A stretch of DNA of 43,085 nucleotides from Candidatus Binatia bacterium (GTDB lineage Bacteria > Desulfobacterota > Binatia > UBA1149 > CAITLU01): contig DASXOZ010000009.1 in the NCBI GenBank assembly GCA_036493895.1, positions 1 through 43,085 on the forward strand, written 5' to 3'. The notes under the pieces are model-generated. The model saw only the letters and a program-made list of their open reading frames with translations, ran no database searches and had not been told where the DNA came from. Both the position numbers and the translations under genes were made by a program. This document shows, piece after piece, positions 1-8,328 of the stretch. Position 1 is the first letter of the stretch. Every line of letters begins with the position of its first letter.

Positions 1-92
1 GGGGGGGCCTGGGCCGAAACTTTCGAAGCATCCGTGAATCCGATCAGACCTATCGCCGCCAGTGCGAGGCAGCGGACACCAATCACTGACAT
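1..92 (-). CDS. 5' end of a secreted protein (partial)
   Basis: The reading frame enters from the left window edge and starts with ATG at 92-90 on the minus strand. Only 30 codons are present. They encode a typical Sec signal peptide: MSVIGVRCLALAAIGLIG is hydrophobic, and VSAQAP near the window edge resembles a signal-peptidase I site. A GGAGG ribosome binding site (minus strand, 105-101) lies 8 nt before the ATG, which fixes the start. The mature protein lies outside the window, so the function cannot be told. It is divergent from the MenH-like gene. Confidence 0.6.
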   Translation of the reverse strand, partial: MSVIGVRCLALAAIGLIGFTDASKVSAQAP

Positions 93-128
93 TCGAGGGC
101 CCTCCGGCACGTTTCTTCTGGGAAGGAC

Positions 129-156
129 GGTATACTTACTCCGATGTCAGCATCAA
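129..156 (-). promoter_or_regulatory. Putative sigma70-type promoter of the leftward secreted-protein gene
   Basis: On the minus strand TTGATG (156-151) and TATACC (134-129) are separated by 16 nt. They lie about 40 nt upstream of the ATG at 92, in a locally AT-richer stretch. The match is by eye only. Confidence 0.35.
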
Positions 157-366
157 CAGCCACTATTGAAAAAAATGTAAATAGTCCTCGGCGGGGTGGG
201 TTTGCGGCCTCTCCATGTGGTCACGGTCACCTTTTTCGGTCCGCGATCGGTCGTTGGCCGTGGGATTGCCCGGACACCCGGCCCGATCGACTCTGCGGTT
301 CGTCCGGACAAAAAGGCCCGATCCCGGGCCGACTTGCGCGGCGCCGTGCAACGACACCAAGGCACT

Positions 367-1170
367 ATGACAACCAATCCCGCACCCCCCTCGGACGTCC
401 CCCTGCTGCTTCTCCACGGATTTCTCGGCTGCAAGGACGACTGGCACGAGGTCGCGACTTCGCTGCAGACCGGGCGCCGCGTGGCCGCCTTCGACCTTCC
501 CGGCCATGGGCAGGCGGCCGATGCGCGCGAGGACGGCGACTGCAGCATGGACGCGACTGCCCATCGCATCGAGGCGGTGCTCGAGGCGCTCGAGGCGCCG
601 CAGGGCCACCTGATCGGCCATTCTCTCGGCGCGCGCGCCGCGTTGTACTTCGCGGCGACGCGGCCGGGGTGCGTCGCATCGCTGGTGCTCGAAAGTGCCT
701 CGGCCGGATTACCCGACGGTGCCGGTCGCGACGCGCAGCGCCGCGCCGACGAAGAGAGGATGCGAACGCTGCTGTCGCGAGGACTCGAGGCGTTCGTCGA
801 CGAGTGGGAGACGCTCGCGCTGCTGGCGACGCAGAAAACCCTTCCCGCCGACGTTCTCGCGGCGCAGCGCGCGCGGCGCCTTCGCGGCGACGGCGAGGCG
901 ATCGCGAGAAGCCTTCGTGACGCGGGAGCTGCCGCGCATCCGTGGCTCGGCGAGCACCTCGCGAAGATCGACGCGCCGGTGCTGCTGATCGCCGGTGCAC
1001 GCGACAGCGAGCACGTCGCGCTCGCACGCGAGCTCAAGCACGGGCTGCCGCACGCGCACCTGGAGATCGTCCCCGGTGCCGGTCACGACGTGCACCTGGA
1101 AAAGCCGCAGGAGTTCGTTGCAATCGTCGACGAGTTCCTCGGGCATCACGCGGGTGCGCACCACCACTGA
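367..1170 (+). CDS. menH: MenH-like alpha/beta hydrolase
   Basis: Encodes a 267-residue alpha/beta-hydrolase resembling MenH (2-succinyl-6-hydroxy-2,4-cyclohexadiene-1-carboxylate synthase, menaquinone pathway). The N-terminal LLLLHGFLGCKDDW oxyanion segment, DLPGHG, the nucleophile elbow GHSLGAR (Ser86), the LVLESASAGL strand typical of MenH, and Asp213 and His240 (GAGHDVHLE) give a complete Ser-Asp-His triad. The length fits the family. ATG 367 was chosen because homology starts only a few residues later; an in-frame ATG at 196 would add an unconvincing arginine-rich extension. No other men gene is next to it, so a different substrate is possible. It is convergent with the HupE gene. The C-terminus ends in three histidines, which is unusual but probably incidental. 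Confidence 0.8.
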   Translation: MTTNPAPPSDVPLLLLHGFLGCKDDWHEVATSLQTGRRVAAFDLPGHGQAADAREDGDCSMDATAHRIEAVLEALEAPQGHLIGHSLGARAALYFAATRPGCVASLVLESASAGLPDGAGRDAQRRADEERMRTLLSRGLEAFVDEWETLALLATQKTLPADVLAAQRARRLRGDGEAIARSLRDAGAAAHPWLGEHLAKIDAPVLLIAGARDSEHVALARELKHGLPHAHLEIVPGAGHDVHLEKPQEFVAIVDEFLGHHAGAHHH

Positions 1171-1247
1171 AGCGGTGGTCTCCACTCCACGCCAGCGCGC
1201 ATGAAACGGAAGCCGGCGTACAGTGGATGTGCGGCGGTGTCCCGGCG

Positions 1248-2294
1248 TCAGATCAGCGCCGCCGCCCTCGACAGCACCCAGAAGCACGCCGCCGTGCCCA
1301 TCGCGTAGACGGGAATGCGCTGCGACCAGCGCGGCAGGCTCCTGGTGACTGTGTCGAGCGAGGCCCATGCCGCCAGCACCAGGACGACGAAGATGACCTG
1401 CCCGATCTCGATGCCGACGTTGAACGACAGCAGCGCCATCGGCACGTCGTTGTCCGGCAGTCCCGCCGCCTTGAGCGCTCCCGCAAAGCTCAGGCCGTGC
1501 AGCAACCCGAACGAGAACGCCATCGCCCACGGTCGCCGTCGAAGCAGCGTCGAATCCGGCGCCGCATCGCGAGCCAGCTCGACCGCAAGAACGTAGATCG
1601 TGAACGCGATGACCACTTCGGCGGGCCCCTGCGGCACCGAGATGATCTGCAGCGCCGACAGCGCCAGCGTCACCGAGTGTCCGATCGTGAACGCCGTGAT
1701 CGTGGCGAACAGCTGCCGCGTTCCCCCGGTCAGCAGAAGCAGGCCGAAGACGAACAGCAGGTGGTCGATGCCGCTGGCGATGTGCTCCATGCCGAGGCGC
1801 GCGTAGTCGCGAAAGACGTCGCTGCGGGTCGGTGCCGGCACGACGGTGACCGTGGGATGGCCGGCGCCGAGCACGCGCCGGTCCACCGAGCCGTCGCGCA
1901 GCGTGATGCGTACCAGGGCGTCGGTGGTCTCCAGACCCTCGATCCCGATCGTCTTGCCGACCAGCCCTCCGTCGCAGACCATGACCCATCGCGAAACGGT
2001 CGCGTCCCCTAAGTCGTCTTCGGACGCATCGCCGTCGCGATGGCACTGGGGCGGCAGGTCGGCGACCAGATGCATGCCCGGCATCTTCGCGCTCGGCGCT
2101 TTCCAGCGGACGTCGATCTTGCCGTCTTCCCGCTCGGTCAGCTCGAACAGCACGGGGTCGAGCGCATGGGCCAGCGACGGCAAGGGCGCGAGCACGCGCA
2201 GCGCAAGCATCGCGCACACGCACCAGGAAGCGATGCCGCGTAGCCGCAGCGGACGAACGCGCCGCTCAGCTTCGGCCGATGTCATCGGGGCCAT
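1248..2294 (-). CDS. HupE/UreJ family membrane protein
   Basis: A 348-residue protein of the HupE/UreJ family; better-known members are linked to nickel or cobalt uptake for hydrogenase and urease. An N-terminal membrane or signal segment (about 18-43) is followed by an extracytoplasmic domain (about 45-160) and about six membrane helices. Family motifs are present: GMEHIASGIDHLLF (His171, Asp177, His178), FTIGHSVTLA (His206), GLLHGLSFAGAL (His266) and FNVGIEIGQ (Asn292, Glu296). These His/Asp residues are the expected metal-path residues. The start at 2294 has a GAGAGG-like site 5-6 nt upstream; ATG 2285 is an alternative. Either start overlaps the end of the upstream parvulin gene, indicating translational coupling. 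The metal is not known; no hydrogenase or urease gene lies nearby. Confidence 0.85.
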   Translation of the reverse strand: MAPMTSAEAERRVRPLRLRGIASWCVCAMLALRVLAPLPSLAHALDPVLFELTEREDGKIDVRWKAPSAKMPGMHLVADLPPQCHRDGDASEDDLGDATVSRWVMVCDGGLVGKTIGIEGLETTDALVRITLRDGSVDRRVLGAGHPTVTVVPAPTRSDVFRDYARLGMEHIASGIDHLLFVFGLLLLTGGTRQLFATITAFTIGHSVTLALSALQIISVPQGPAEVVIAFTIYVLAVELARDAAPDSTLLRRRPWAMAFSFGLLHGLSFAGALKAAGLPDNDVPMALLSFNVGIEIGQVIFVVLVLAAWASLDTVTRSLPRWSQRIPVYAMGTAACFWVLSRAAALI

Positions 2295-3375
2295 GGCCCA
2301 CCTCTCGCCGCACGGCGTCCTCGTCGATGCGAACGGTGTACTGGCTGCGCAATTTGTCGAGGTACGCGACGACCCTCTGCTCGCGTCTTTCGGTCTGGCA
2401 GGCGGTTTCCGCACGCGAGCGCACTTCGGCGAGCTCGGGCGTGCGCGCATCGAAGCGCTTGCGGATGAACACGACGTGCCAGCCGTACGGCGACGCGATC
2501 GGCTCCGACCATGCGTCGGCAGGCAGCGCGAGCGCCGCGTCGGCAAACGCGGCGCCGAAATACTTGGTCAGGTCGTCGCGCCTCTGCGCGTCGAGCGAAG
2601 AGCCCATCACGAACGGATCCCCGCCGAGCGACGACGCCACCTCCTCGCCGTGCCCTTGCGCCAGCGCCGCCGCCTTCTCCGCTGCGTCGCGGGCACCGTC
2701 GGCGCCGCGACGTCCGCGGTCGAAGAACACCTGCCTCAGGCTGATGCGGCCGGCTTGCTGGTATAAACCGAGATGGGCCTGATACCACGACTCGAGCTCG
2801 GCATCGGTCGGCGGCGGCGTCGCGCGACCGACGACGAGGCGGATCTTTTCGATCAGGATGTTGCGCACGATCGGGTCGGTCAGGTGCAGTCCCATCGCGA
2901 GCGCGCGACGATACAGCTCGTCGTCGCTCTCGCCGCGGTCCTCGCCGAGAAAACGCATCTTCTGCTCGAGGCGGTAGGCGATCGAGCGATCCGCCTGCTC
3001 GAAACCGCTGGCGACGGCCTCGCGAAACAGGATCTCCTCATCGACGAAGTTGCGGATCAGCGCGCGAATGTCCGCTTCGCTGACGCTGGCGTGGTTGGCC
3101 AGCGTGTAGTCGCGCACCATTCCGTGAATGCGCGCCGCGTTGACGTCGATCTGGCGGGCTGCCGCAGGAGGGGCCGATGCCGCATTGCCGCCGAGCCACT
3201 GGGACAGCGCGAAAAACGCCGATCCGGCCACGGCAAAATGAAACGCCGGAGCCGCAAGGAGGCGGCGCAGCCTGGAGCGCCGCGTAGCCCCTGCGGAAGA
3301 CGGAACCGCGAGTGTCCCTGTACGGGAAACGGACGGCTCGCCCGAAGGCGAGCCCGAGAGCTGGAGGTCCGGCAT
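2266..3375 (-). CDS. Membrane-anchored parvulin-type peptidyl-prolyl isomerase
   Basis: A 369-residue protein with a short basic cytoplasmic N-terminus, one membrane segment (about residues 43-61) and a periplasmic portion. Residues 95-205 form a SurA/PrsA-like helical chaperone region. Residues about 209-309 form a parvulin (PpiC) domain that ends in the typical SEPIASPYGWHVVFIRKR. The family catalyses cis-trans isomerisation of prolyl bonds and assists folding of exported proteins. The gene lies 49 bp after the DUF3604 gene and overlaps the HupE gene by about 29 nt, so all three are probably one transcript. I infer that its client is the secreted DUF3604 enzyme or the HupE ectodomain. The ATG at 3375 has only a distant GGGAG, so the exact start is less certain. 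Confidence 0.85.
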   Translation of the reverse strand: MPDLQLSGSPSGEPSVSRTGTLAVPSSAGATRRSRLRRLLAAPAFHFAVAGSAFFALSQWLGGNAASAPPAAARQIDVNAARIHGMVRDYTLANHASVSEADIRALIRNFVDEEILFREAVASGFEQADRSIAYRLEQKMRFLGEDRGESDDELYRRALAMGLHLTDPIVRNILIEKIRLVVGRATPPPTDAELESWYQAHLGLYQQAGRISLRQVFFDRGRRGADGARDAAEKAAALAQGHGEEVASSLGGDPFVMGSSLDAQRRDDLTKYFGAAFADAALALPADAWSEPIASPYGWHVVFIRKRFDARTPELAEVRSRAETACQTERREQRVVAYLDKLRSQYTVRIDEDAVRREVGHGPDDIGRS

Positions 3376-3424
3376 CGGCGGCGACGATTCTCCCGCAGCA
3401 CGAGTGCCGGACCAACCGGCGGTC

Positions 3425-6076
3425 TCAGAACGTCAGCGACAGCTTCGGATCGGCAAAGGTCCAGTCCGATTTGACCGACGAATCGTAAGTGCCCGACGTC
3501 AGCTCGAACGTCAATGCCTGGCTCGCCTTGGCGATCGACGAAAGGTCGGTCAGTCCCTTGATCTTCAGTGTCGCGAAGCCCTTCGAGATCTTGATCGACA
3601 GGCCCGTCAGGCCCGAGTTCGCGCCGGTCTTGTCCTTGTACGAGTACGACGCGCCCGGCTTCTTCACTGTCATCGTTGCGGCCGGCAGCGTCACCGTCCA
3701 CGCCGTGGTGTCGTCGCTGATCGTCAGCGTCAGCGCGTTGGTTGCCGGGTCGAGCTCGGGCGGCGACTTCGGAATGATCGCCGTGATCTGCAGCTTGTCC
3801 TCTCCCGCGGTCTTGCCGAACTGGACGCGGCCCTTGGTCATGCCGACGCGGCCCGGGTGGTACCAGATCGGGGAAGCAACGGCGCGTTCCTGGATCGTCT
3901 GCGGGATCTGCGGATCGCAGCACTCGGTGGCGCCCGGCGGAACCGACGACGGATTGGAGCAGTCGACCGCCGGTGTCGTACCGCAGGTGCCGGCGGATTT
4001 GGCAGTACAGTCTGCGTTGATTTCACACAGCGCCGGATACGCCGTGTCGCAGGGACCAACCGGGACATCCGCATAGTTGTTGTTCGGATCTTCGCGCACG
4101 CAGTCGTCGTTCGTCGCGCAGGTGCGAGTCGGGTCGGCGTGGCAGGATTGCAGCAGCACCGAGCAGGTCTTCAGCTCGGTGCACAGCCGGTGGCTCCAGC
4201 GGCAGACCGGATCCTCGAGCACGCGCAGGTAGTAGAACGCATTCTGCGTCGCATCGAAGTCGGGGTCTTCCCACACCGAGCACAGCGTGGCGAAACCCTT
4301 GTTCGCGTTGGTTTCGTTGCAGGTCGCGAGATCGACGTCCGCACCGTTGCTCGGGTCGCCGGCGACTTCGTAGACCTTCTCGGAGGTCTGCTCGGTCGCG
4401 CTGTCGATCCACCCCTTGATGATCTGCGCATGCTGCAGCGGGGTTCCCGGCCTCGCCGTCGCGCCCGGATCCATGTTGGCCATGATTGCAAAGCGCGGCG
4501 ACAGCTTGCCGCGTACCGGCCCGATGTCGCCGCCCATCGGCACACCCTTGTCGTAGCCGTTGGCGACGAAATCGGCATTGCCGCACATGTCGAGCGGATA
4601 GCGACCGGCGAATGAGCGCACGATCGGTCGCGTGCCGCTCGTCGAGTACGTCTCCTTGCGCTTCATCGCCGCGAAGATCGCGTCACGGGAATTTTCTTCG
4701 GCCCATACCACCGAAAGTCCACCGCCGTTGGCCTGGATCTTCGAAGGAGGGGTCGCTTCGGCGAGGATGAAGGCCGGCTCCGAATCGGCGACGCCGCTGA
4801 AACCGATCTTGCCGTAGTCGATCTCGCTCGTCGCGCCGGGAACGCCGTTGTGCGTGTCGGTAGCCCCGATGAAACCGAGCGCGAACGGATTGACGCCGAG
4901 CGACGCTTCGATCTGCAGTCCGAGCTTCAGTGCACCGCGCGCATAGGCGGTGGACTTGAATTTGGTCGGATCCCAGGTCGGCACCTCCGTCGTGAGCTGC
5001 TGGCGGGAAAGCTTCTCGAAGTTGCAGAGCTCGTCGGTCGTGCCGACGACGCCGTCACGGCACTCGGAGTCGCCCTTGACCTGGGTCAGCTCCATGATCG
5101 GCTCCATCGATGCACGCAGCGCCGCTTGCTGCGCCGTGATCTTCGTCATTCCCGTCACGTCGAACTTCGAGAACATCTGGTCATTGGCGATGTTCGAGTT
5201 GTGCGGAATGGCGAGCACGTCGCAGTTGGTCGACGAATCCTTGCACTGCAACTGGAGCTGCGTCCACAGGCCTTCGGCGGTGTTCTGCTCGTAGTAGCTG
5301 GTCGGCAGGACAGGCACTTCGGCGTTGCGGAAGATCACGTTGCGGTGGAGGTTGTTGCCGAAGGTGTTGCCGCTCCACTCGTAGGCGACGAAGGTCGTGA
5401 ACGAGCACGCGTTGCTGCGATCGTAGAACTGCTCGGCCGCCGTCTGGATGTCGCCCCAGACGTTCGTCGCCTCGGTACGGCAGTCCTGGTAGTCCGGAGC
5501 CGCTCCGCAGATGTTCGGGTCGCGCGAGGGAAACTCCGTCGTCAGCGCCGTGAAGAAGGTGACGAAGGCTTTCGGCAACGGATTGGTCGGATGGTAGTCG
5601 CGAGAAAACGTCGCGCGCAGGTCCTGGCAGGTTTGCGCGTTGTAGCCGTCGTACCCGGGGTTGAGACAGATCTTGGCTTCGCCGAAACCCTCGGAGTGAT
5701 CGGTGATCGCGGTGAAGTCGAGCGGAGTTTCGATCGTCGCGAAGCGCCCGGGGTTGTTCGACGCGTCGTAGGGCGGCAGTCCCACCTGAGTCCCGAGCGC
5801 GAAATTGTAGGCGTCGTACGGAGTGTTGCGCGTGCGCGCGAGCACCGCATCGGCCGAGTACTTGGTGTGGACGTGGGTGTCGCCGAAGAACGGGTGGCGC
5901 AGCGGGTAGTAGTTGTCGCAGTCGGCGTGGGCCTCGGTGCGCGTCCAGTCCTTGGCGGGCGGAGGAGGCGGATCGGCGAACGCCGAGGACGCGGCCGCCC
6001 CGAACATCACCGTCACTGCCCCGAAAGTGACAAGCGCCCTGCGGCCGACCGGCCCGGTCTTGATGGTCCCGCCCAT
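3425..6076 (-). CDS. Secreted DUF3604 (PHP-like) metallohydrolase with C-terminal accessory module
   Basis: An 883-residue exported protein; the signal peptide (1-34) ends in ASSAFADP. The DUF3604 region carries PHP-type metal-binding motifs: FGDTHVHTKYSADA (His68, His70), AITDHSEGFGE (Asp126, His127), VAYEWSG (Glu233), AIPHNSN (His292) and GATDTHNG (Asp407, His409). This fits a hydrolase with a multinuclear metal centre; the substrate is unknown. Near the end of the domain, between DPVCRWS and IQERAVASPIWYHPGR, lies a Cys-rich insertion of about 90 residues. The last 140 residues are a separate beta-rich module resembling the C-terminus of the subtilase at 10532. A GGAGG site 9 nt upstream supports the ATG at 6076. 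It is the first gene of a cassette with the parvulin and HupE genes and is divergent from a TetR regulator. Confidence 0.88.
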   Translation of the reverse strand: MGGTIKTGPVGRRALVTFGAVTVMFGAAASSAFADPPPPPAKDWTRTEAHADCDNYYPLRHPFFGDTHVHTKYSADAVLARTRNTPYDAYNFALGTQVGLPPYDASNNPGRFATIETPLDFTAITDHSEGFGEAKICLNPGYDGYNAQTCQDLRATFSRDYHPTNPLPKAFVTFFTALTTEFPSRDPNICGAAPDYQDCRTEATNVWGDIQTAAEQFYDRSNACSFTTFVAYEWSGNTFGNNLHRNVIFRNAEVPVLPTSYYEQNTAEGLWTQLQLQCKDSSTNCDVLAIPHNSNIANDQMFSKFDVTGMTKITAQQAALRASMEPIMELTQVKGDSECRDGVVGTTDELCNFEKLSRQQLTTEVPTWDPTKFKSTAYARGALKLGLQIEASLGVNPFALGFIGATDTHNGVPGATSEIDYGKIGFSGVADSEPAFILAEATPPSKIQANGGGLSVVWAEENSRDAIFAAMKRKETYSTSGTRPIVRSFAGRYPLDMCGNADFVANGYDKGVPMGGDIGPVRGKLSPRFAIMANMDPGATARPGTPLQHAQIIKGWIDSATEQTSEKVYEVAGDPSNGADVDLATCNETNANKGFATLCSVWEDPDFDATQNAFYYLRVLEDPVCRWSHRLCTELKTCSVLLQSCHADPTRTCATNDDCVREDPNNNYADVPVGPCDTAYPALCEINADCTAKSAGTCGTTPAVDCSNPSSVPPGATECCDPQIPQTIQERAVASPIWYHPGRVGMTKGRVQFGKTAGEDKLQITAIIPKSPPELDPATNALTLTISDDTTAWTVTLPAATMTVKKPGASYSYKDKTGANSGLTGLSIKISKGFATLKIKGLTDLSSIAKASQALTFELTSGTYDSSVKSDWTFADPKLSLTF

Positions 6077-6107
6077 GTGTGGAGTCCTCCCGCCGCGAAA
6101 ATGAAAA

Positions 6108-6121
6108 ATCCGCCGGCGGAT
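6108..6121. promoter_or_regulatory. 14-bp perfect palindrome, candidate TetR operator
   Basis: ATCCGCCGGCGGAT is a perfect palindrome in the 76-bp gap between the divergent DUF3604 and TetR genes, about 32 nt upstream of each start. Its place and symmetry suit a TetR-family operator. Binding is inferred, not shown. Confidence 0.45.
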
Positions 6122-6152
6122 GCCTTTTAACAGTTGGCAGGAGGGGTGACAA

Positions 6153-6809
6153 TTGATATTCGTCCGGGTCGTGGTCACCCCCGAGAAATCCACCCCTGCG
6201 CCTCCCTTGATCCCCCGAAAGGAGGATGGTCGGACCCTCCGGTCCGCCAACACCCGACTTTCGGTGGCCGAGGCCTACCTCAACCTCCTCGACGGAGGCG
6301 ACCTGCGCCCCACTGCCAAGGCCATCGCCGCCGAGGCCGGTGTCTCCGAGCGCGCAGTCTTTCGCCACTTCCAGGACATGGAGACGCTTCACAGCGAGGC
6401 CGCTGCGCTGCAGATCCAGCGCGTCTCGCGCGAGATCCCCGATCCCGCGCCGACATCCGGCCGCTTGGTGGAAAGGGCATCCCAGCTCGCGATCCGCTGG
6501 TGCGCGCTCAACGAGCGAGTCACCCCGGTGCGACGCGTGGCGCTGCTCCACGAGCCTTTCGCTCCCGAGGTCGCACGACGCCTTGCATGGATACGCGGGA
6601 TCGCCAGCACCGAGATCGAACAGACGTTTCTTCCCGAGCTCGACGCCATGAGCCAAGAGGCGCGGCGCCGAAAGGTCGCGGCGCTGGCCGTCTGCGTAGC
6701 GTGGGAAACGTGGAGCGAGATCCGCCAGCGCCAGCAGCTCGACATCGACGCGGCAAGGGAAACCGTGACGTCGATGCTGGTGTGCATGTTCGCTCCGGCA
6801 GTCGCCTGA
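6153..6809 (+). CDS. TetR/AcrR family transcriptional regulator
   Basis: A 218-residue regulator. The N-terminal helix-turn-helix (about residues 33-80) contains TAKAIAAEAGVSERAVFRHF, the typical TetR DNA-recognition segment, followed by a helical ligand-binding domain. TTG at 6153 was chosen because a strong AGGAGGGG site (6139-6146) lies 6 nt before it. About 25 residues precede the DNA-binding domain. It is divergent from the DUF3604 cassette and is followed 242 bp later by an acyl-CoA dehydrogenase, so it could control either side. The palindrome in the divergent gap favours the cassette. The effector is unknown. Confidence 0.88.
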   Translation: MIFVRVVVTPEKSTPAPPLIPRKEDGRTLRSANTRLSVAEAYLNLLDGGDLRPTAKAIAAEAGVSERAVFRHFQDMETLHSEAAALQIQRVSREIPDPAPTSGRLVERASQLAIRWCALNERVTPVRRVALLHEPFAPEVARRLAWIRGIASTEIEQTFLPELDAMSQEARRRKVAALAVCVAWETWSEIRQRQQLDIDAARETVTSMLVCMFAPAVA

Positions 6810-6842
6810 GTCGCCGGCTCGACCTCGCCCGAAATCGCATTT

Positions 6843-6879
6843 GCGGCCGGTGCCCGCGCGTTTTCACGCGACCGGCCGC
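6843..6879 (+). terminator. Inverted repeat downstream of tetR (possible terminator)
   Basis: GCGGCCGGT (6843-6851) pairs perfectly with ACCGGCCGC (6871-6879), and an inner CGCG/CGCG pair closes a TTTTCA loop. It begins 34 nt after the TetR stop codon. There is no T-run after the stem, so termination is uncertain; it could also be a regulatory structure ahead of the acyl-CoA dehydrogenase gene. Confidence 0.4.
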
Positions 6880-6995
6880 GGTGCGCCAGCTCATCTGAGG
6901 GATGTTTACTTGCGGGCCCGTGCTCGCTACGTATTTCCGCCGCAGTCGGCACAGCCGCTGCCAAGCGCCATCCAAAGAGAACCGTCCAGCAAGCA

Positions 6996-7037
6996 CCATC
7001 GAGCCATCGAGCCCATCGAGCCATCGAGCCTATCGAG
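6996..7037. repeat. Short tandem repeat CCATCGAG x5
   Basis: Five consecutive copies of CCATCGAG, with alternating 8- and 9-nt spacing (the fourth step has CCTATCGAG), lie directly before the ribosome binding site of the acyl-CoA dehydrogenase at 7052. The tract is not obviously coding. It may be a slippage-prone leader or a repeated operator. Confidence 0.8.
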
Positions 7038-7051
7038 CAGGAGCAACCCAG

Positions 7052-8239
7052 ATGGACATGTCGTACACGCCCGAGCAGATCGCGTTTCGCGACGAGGTGC
7101 GTCGCTTCATCGCGGGGGCGATGCCTCCCGAGATCCGGCACAAGGCCGAAAACGGCGGTCACTACGAGCACGCCGAGACGATGCAGTGGCATCGCATCCT
7201 GCACCAGAAAGGCTGGTCCGCGCCGCACTGGCCGAAGGAAGTGGGCGGCGCCGGCTGGGATTCGGCGCAGCGCCACATCTTCAGCGAAGAAATGGTTCGG
7301 GCCAACGCACCGAGCCTGTCGCCGTTCGGTCTTACGATGGTCGGCCCGCTGATCATCCAGTTCGGCACCGACGAGCAGAAACAGCGCTTTCTGCCGAAGA
7401 TCCTCTCCGGTGAAGAAGTCTGGTGCCAGGGCTACAGCGAGCCGAACTCCGGCTCCGATCTGGCAAGCCTCCAGCTTCGCGCCGAAAAAGAAGGCGACGA
7501 CTACATCCTGAACGGCCAGAAGACCTGGACCAGCCACGCGCAGTACGCCGACTGGATCTTCGTGCTCGCGCGCACCAGCGCCGCCGGCAAGCAGCAGGAA
7601 GGCATCTCGTTCCTGCTGGCCGATCTCAAGAACACGCCGGGCGTCGAAGTGAAGCCGTTCATGACGATCGGCGGCACGCTGGCGTTCTCGGAAACGTGGT
7701 TCGACAATGCGCGAGTGCCGCAGGCCAACCGCGTCGGTCCCGAGAACCAGGGATGGACGATGGCCAAGGCGCTGCTCGGCCACGAGCGCACGTCGATCGG
7801 CGGAGTGGCCGAATCGAGCCGCCTGCTGAACATGGTGCGCCGCATCGCGCGCGACACGCGTGTCGGCGGCAAGACGCTGATGGAAGACGCGACGTTTCGC
7901 CGGCGCCTTGCCCGGCTCGAGATCCGCCTTCGCACCGTCGGCATGGCCAACCTTCGCACGCTTGCTTCCGCGCAGCTCGGCCATGCGCCGGGGCCGGAGA
8001 GCTCGATTCTCAAGATCGCCGGCACCGAGGTGCAGCAGGAGATCACGGAGCTGGCGATGGACGCGATGGGCCACAACGCGATGGGCTGGTACGATTCGCC
8101 CACCGATGCGATGCCCGAGTACCAGCTCTGGATGGCGTCCAACTTCAACTACCTGCGCGCCTCGACGATCTACGGCGGCAGCAACGAGATCCAGAAGAAC
8201 ATCATCTCGAAGATGATCCTGGGGCTGCCGCCGAGCTGA
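7052..8239 (+). CDS. Acyl-CoA dehydrogenase (first of a pair)
   Basis: A 395-residue FAD-dependent acyl-CoA dehydrogenase that would oxidise an acyl-CoA at the alpha-beta position and pass electrons to ETF. It has the helical N-terminal domain (1-125), the flavin-binding segment CQGYSEPNSGSDLAS followed by ILNGQKTWTSHAQYADW, and the C-terminal helical domain ending in STIYGGSNEIQKNIISK. Length is normal. An AGGAG site (7039-7043) lies 8 nt before the ATG. A second, more divergent acyl-CoA dehydrogenase follows on the same strand after a palindromic repeat. Such pairs often form alpha2-beta2 enzymes for bulky substrates, as in mycobacterial FadE28-FadE29. Substrate here is unknown. Confidence 0.9.
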   Translation: MDMSYTPEQIAFRDEVRRFIAGAMPPEIRHKAENGGHYEHAETMQWHRILHQKGWSAPHWPKEVGGAGWDSAQRHIFSEEMVRANAPSLSPFGLTMVGPLIIQFGTDEQKQRFLPKILSGEEVWCQGYSEPNSGSDLASLQLRAEKEGDDYILNGQKTWTSHAQYADWIFVLARTSAAGKQQEGISFLLADLKNTPGVEVKPFMTIGGTLAFSETWFDNARVPQANRVGPENQGWTMAKALLGHERTSIGGVAESSRLLNMVRRIARDTRVGGKTLMEDATFRRRLARLEIRLRTVGMANLRTLASAQLGHAPGPESSILKIAGTEVQQEITELAMDAMGHNAMGWYDSPTDAMPEYQLWMASNFNYLRASTIYGGSNEIQKNIISKMILGLPPS

Positions 8240-8244
8240 AGCGT

Positions 8245-8301
8245 TGGGGTCAGGCACCAGAGGAATGGGGTCAGGCACCATTCCTCTGGTGCCTGACCCC
8301 A
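8245..8301. repeat. REP-like palindromic repeat, family 1 copy A
   Basis: A perfect 22-bp inverted repeat: left arm 8245-8266, right arm 8280-8301. Each arm carries the core TGGGGTCAGGCACC or its complement. The 13-nt loop is itself another copy of GGGGTCAGGCACC. It lies 5 nt after one acyl-CoA dehydrogenase stop and 27 nt before the next start. Related copies occur at 16327, 34094 and 43046, all between genes. Confidence 0.92.
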
Positions 8302-8328
8302 TCACTACTCTGTAATAATGGACGACGA

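Noticed and set aside
8245..8301. CRISPR-like or terminator reading of the nested repeat
   Set aside because: There are no regularly spaced unique spacers, and no T-run follows the stem. The same element recurs in several unrelated gaps, so a REP-like repeat fits better.
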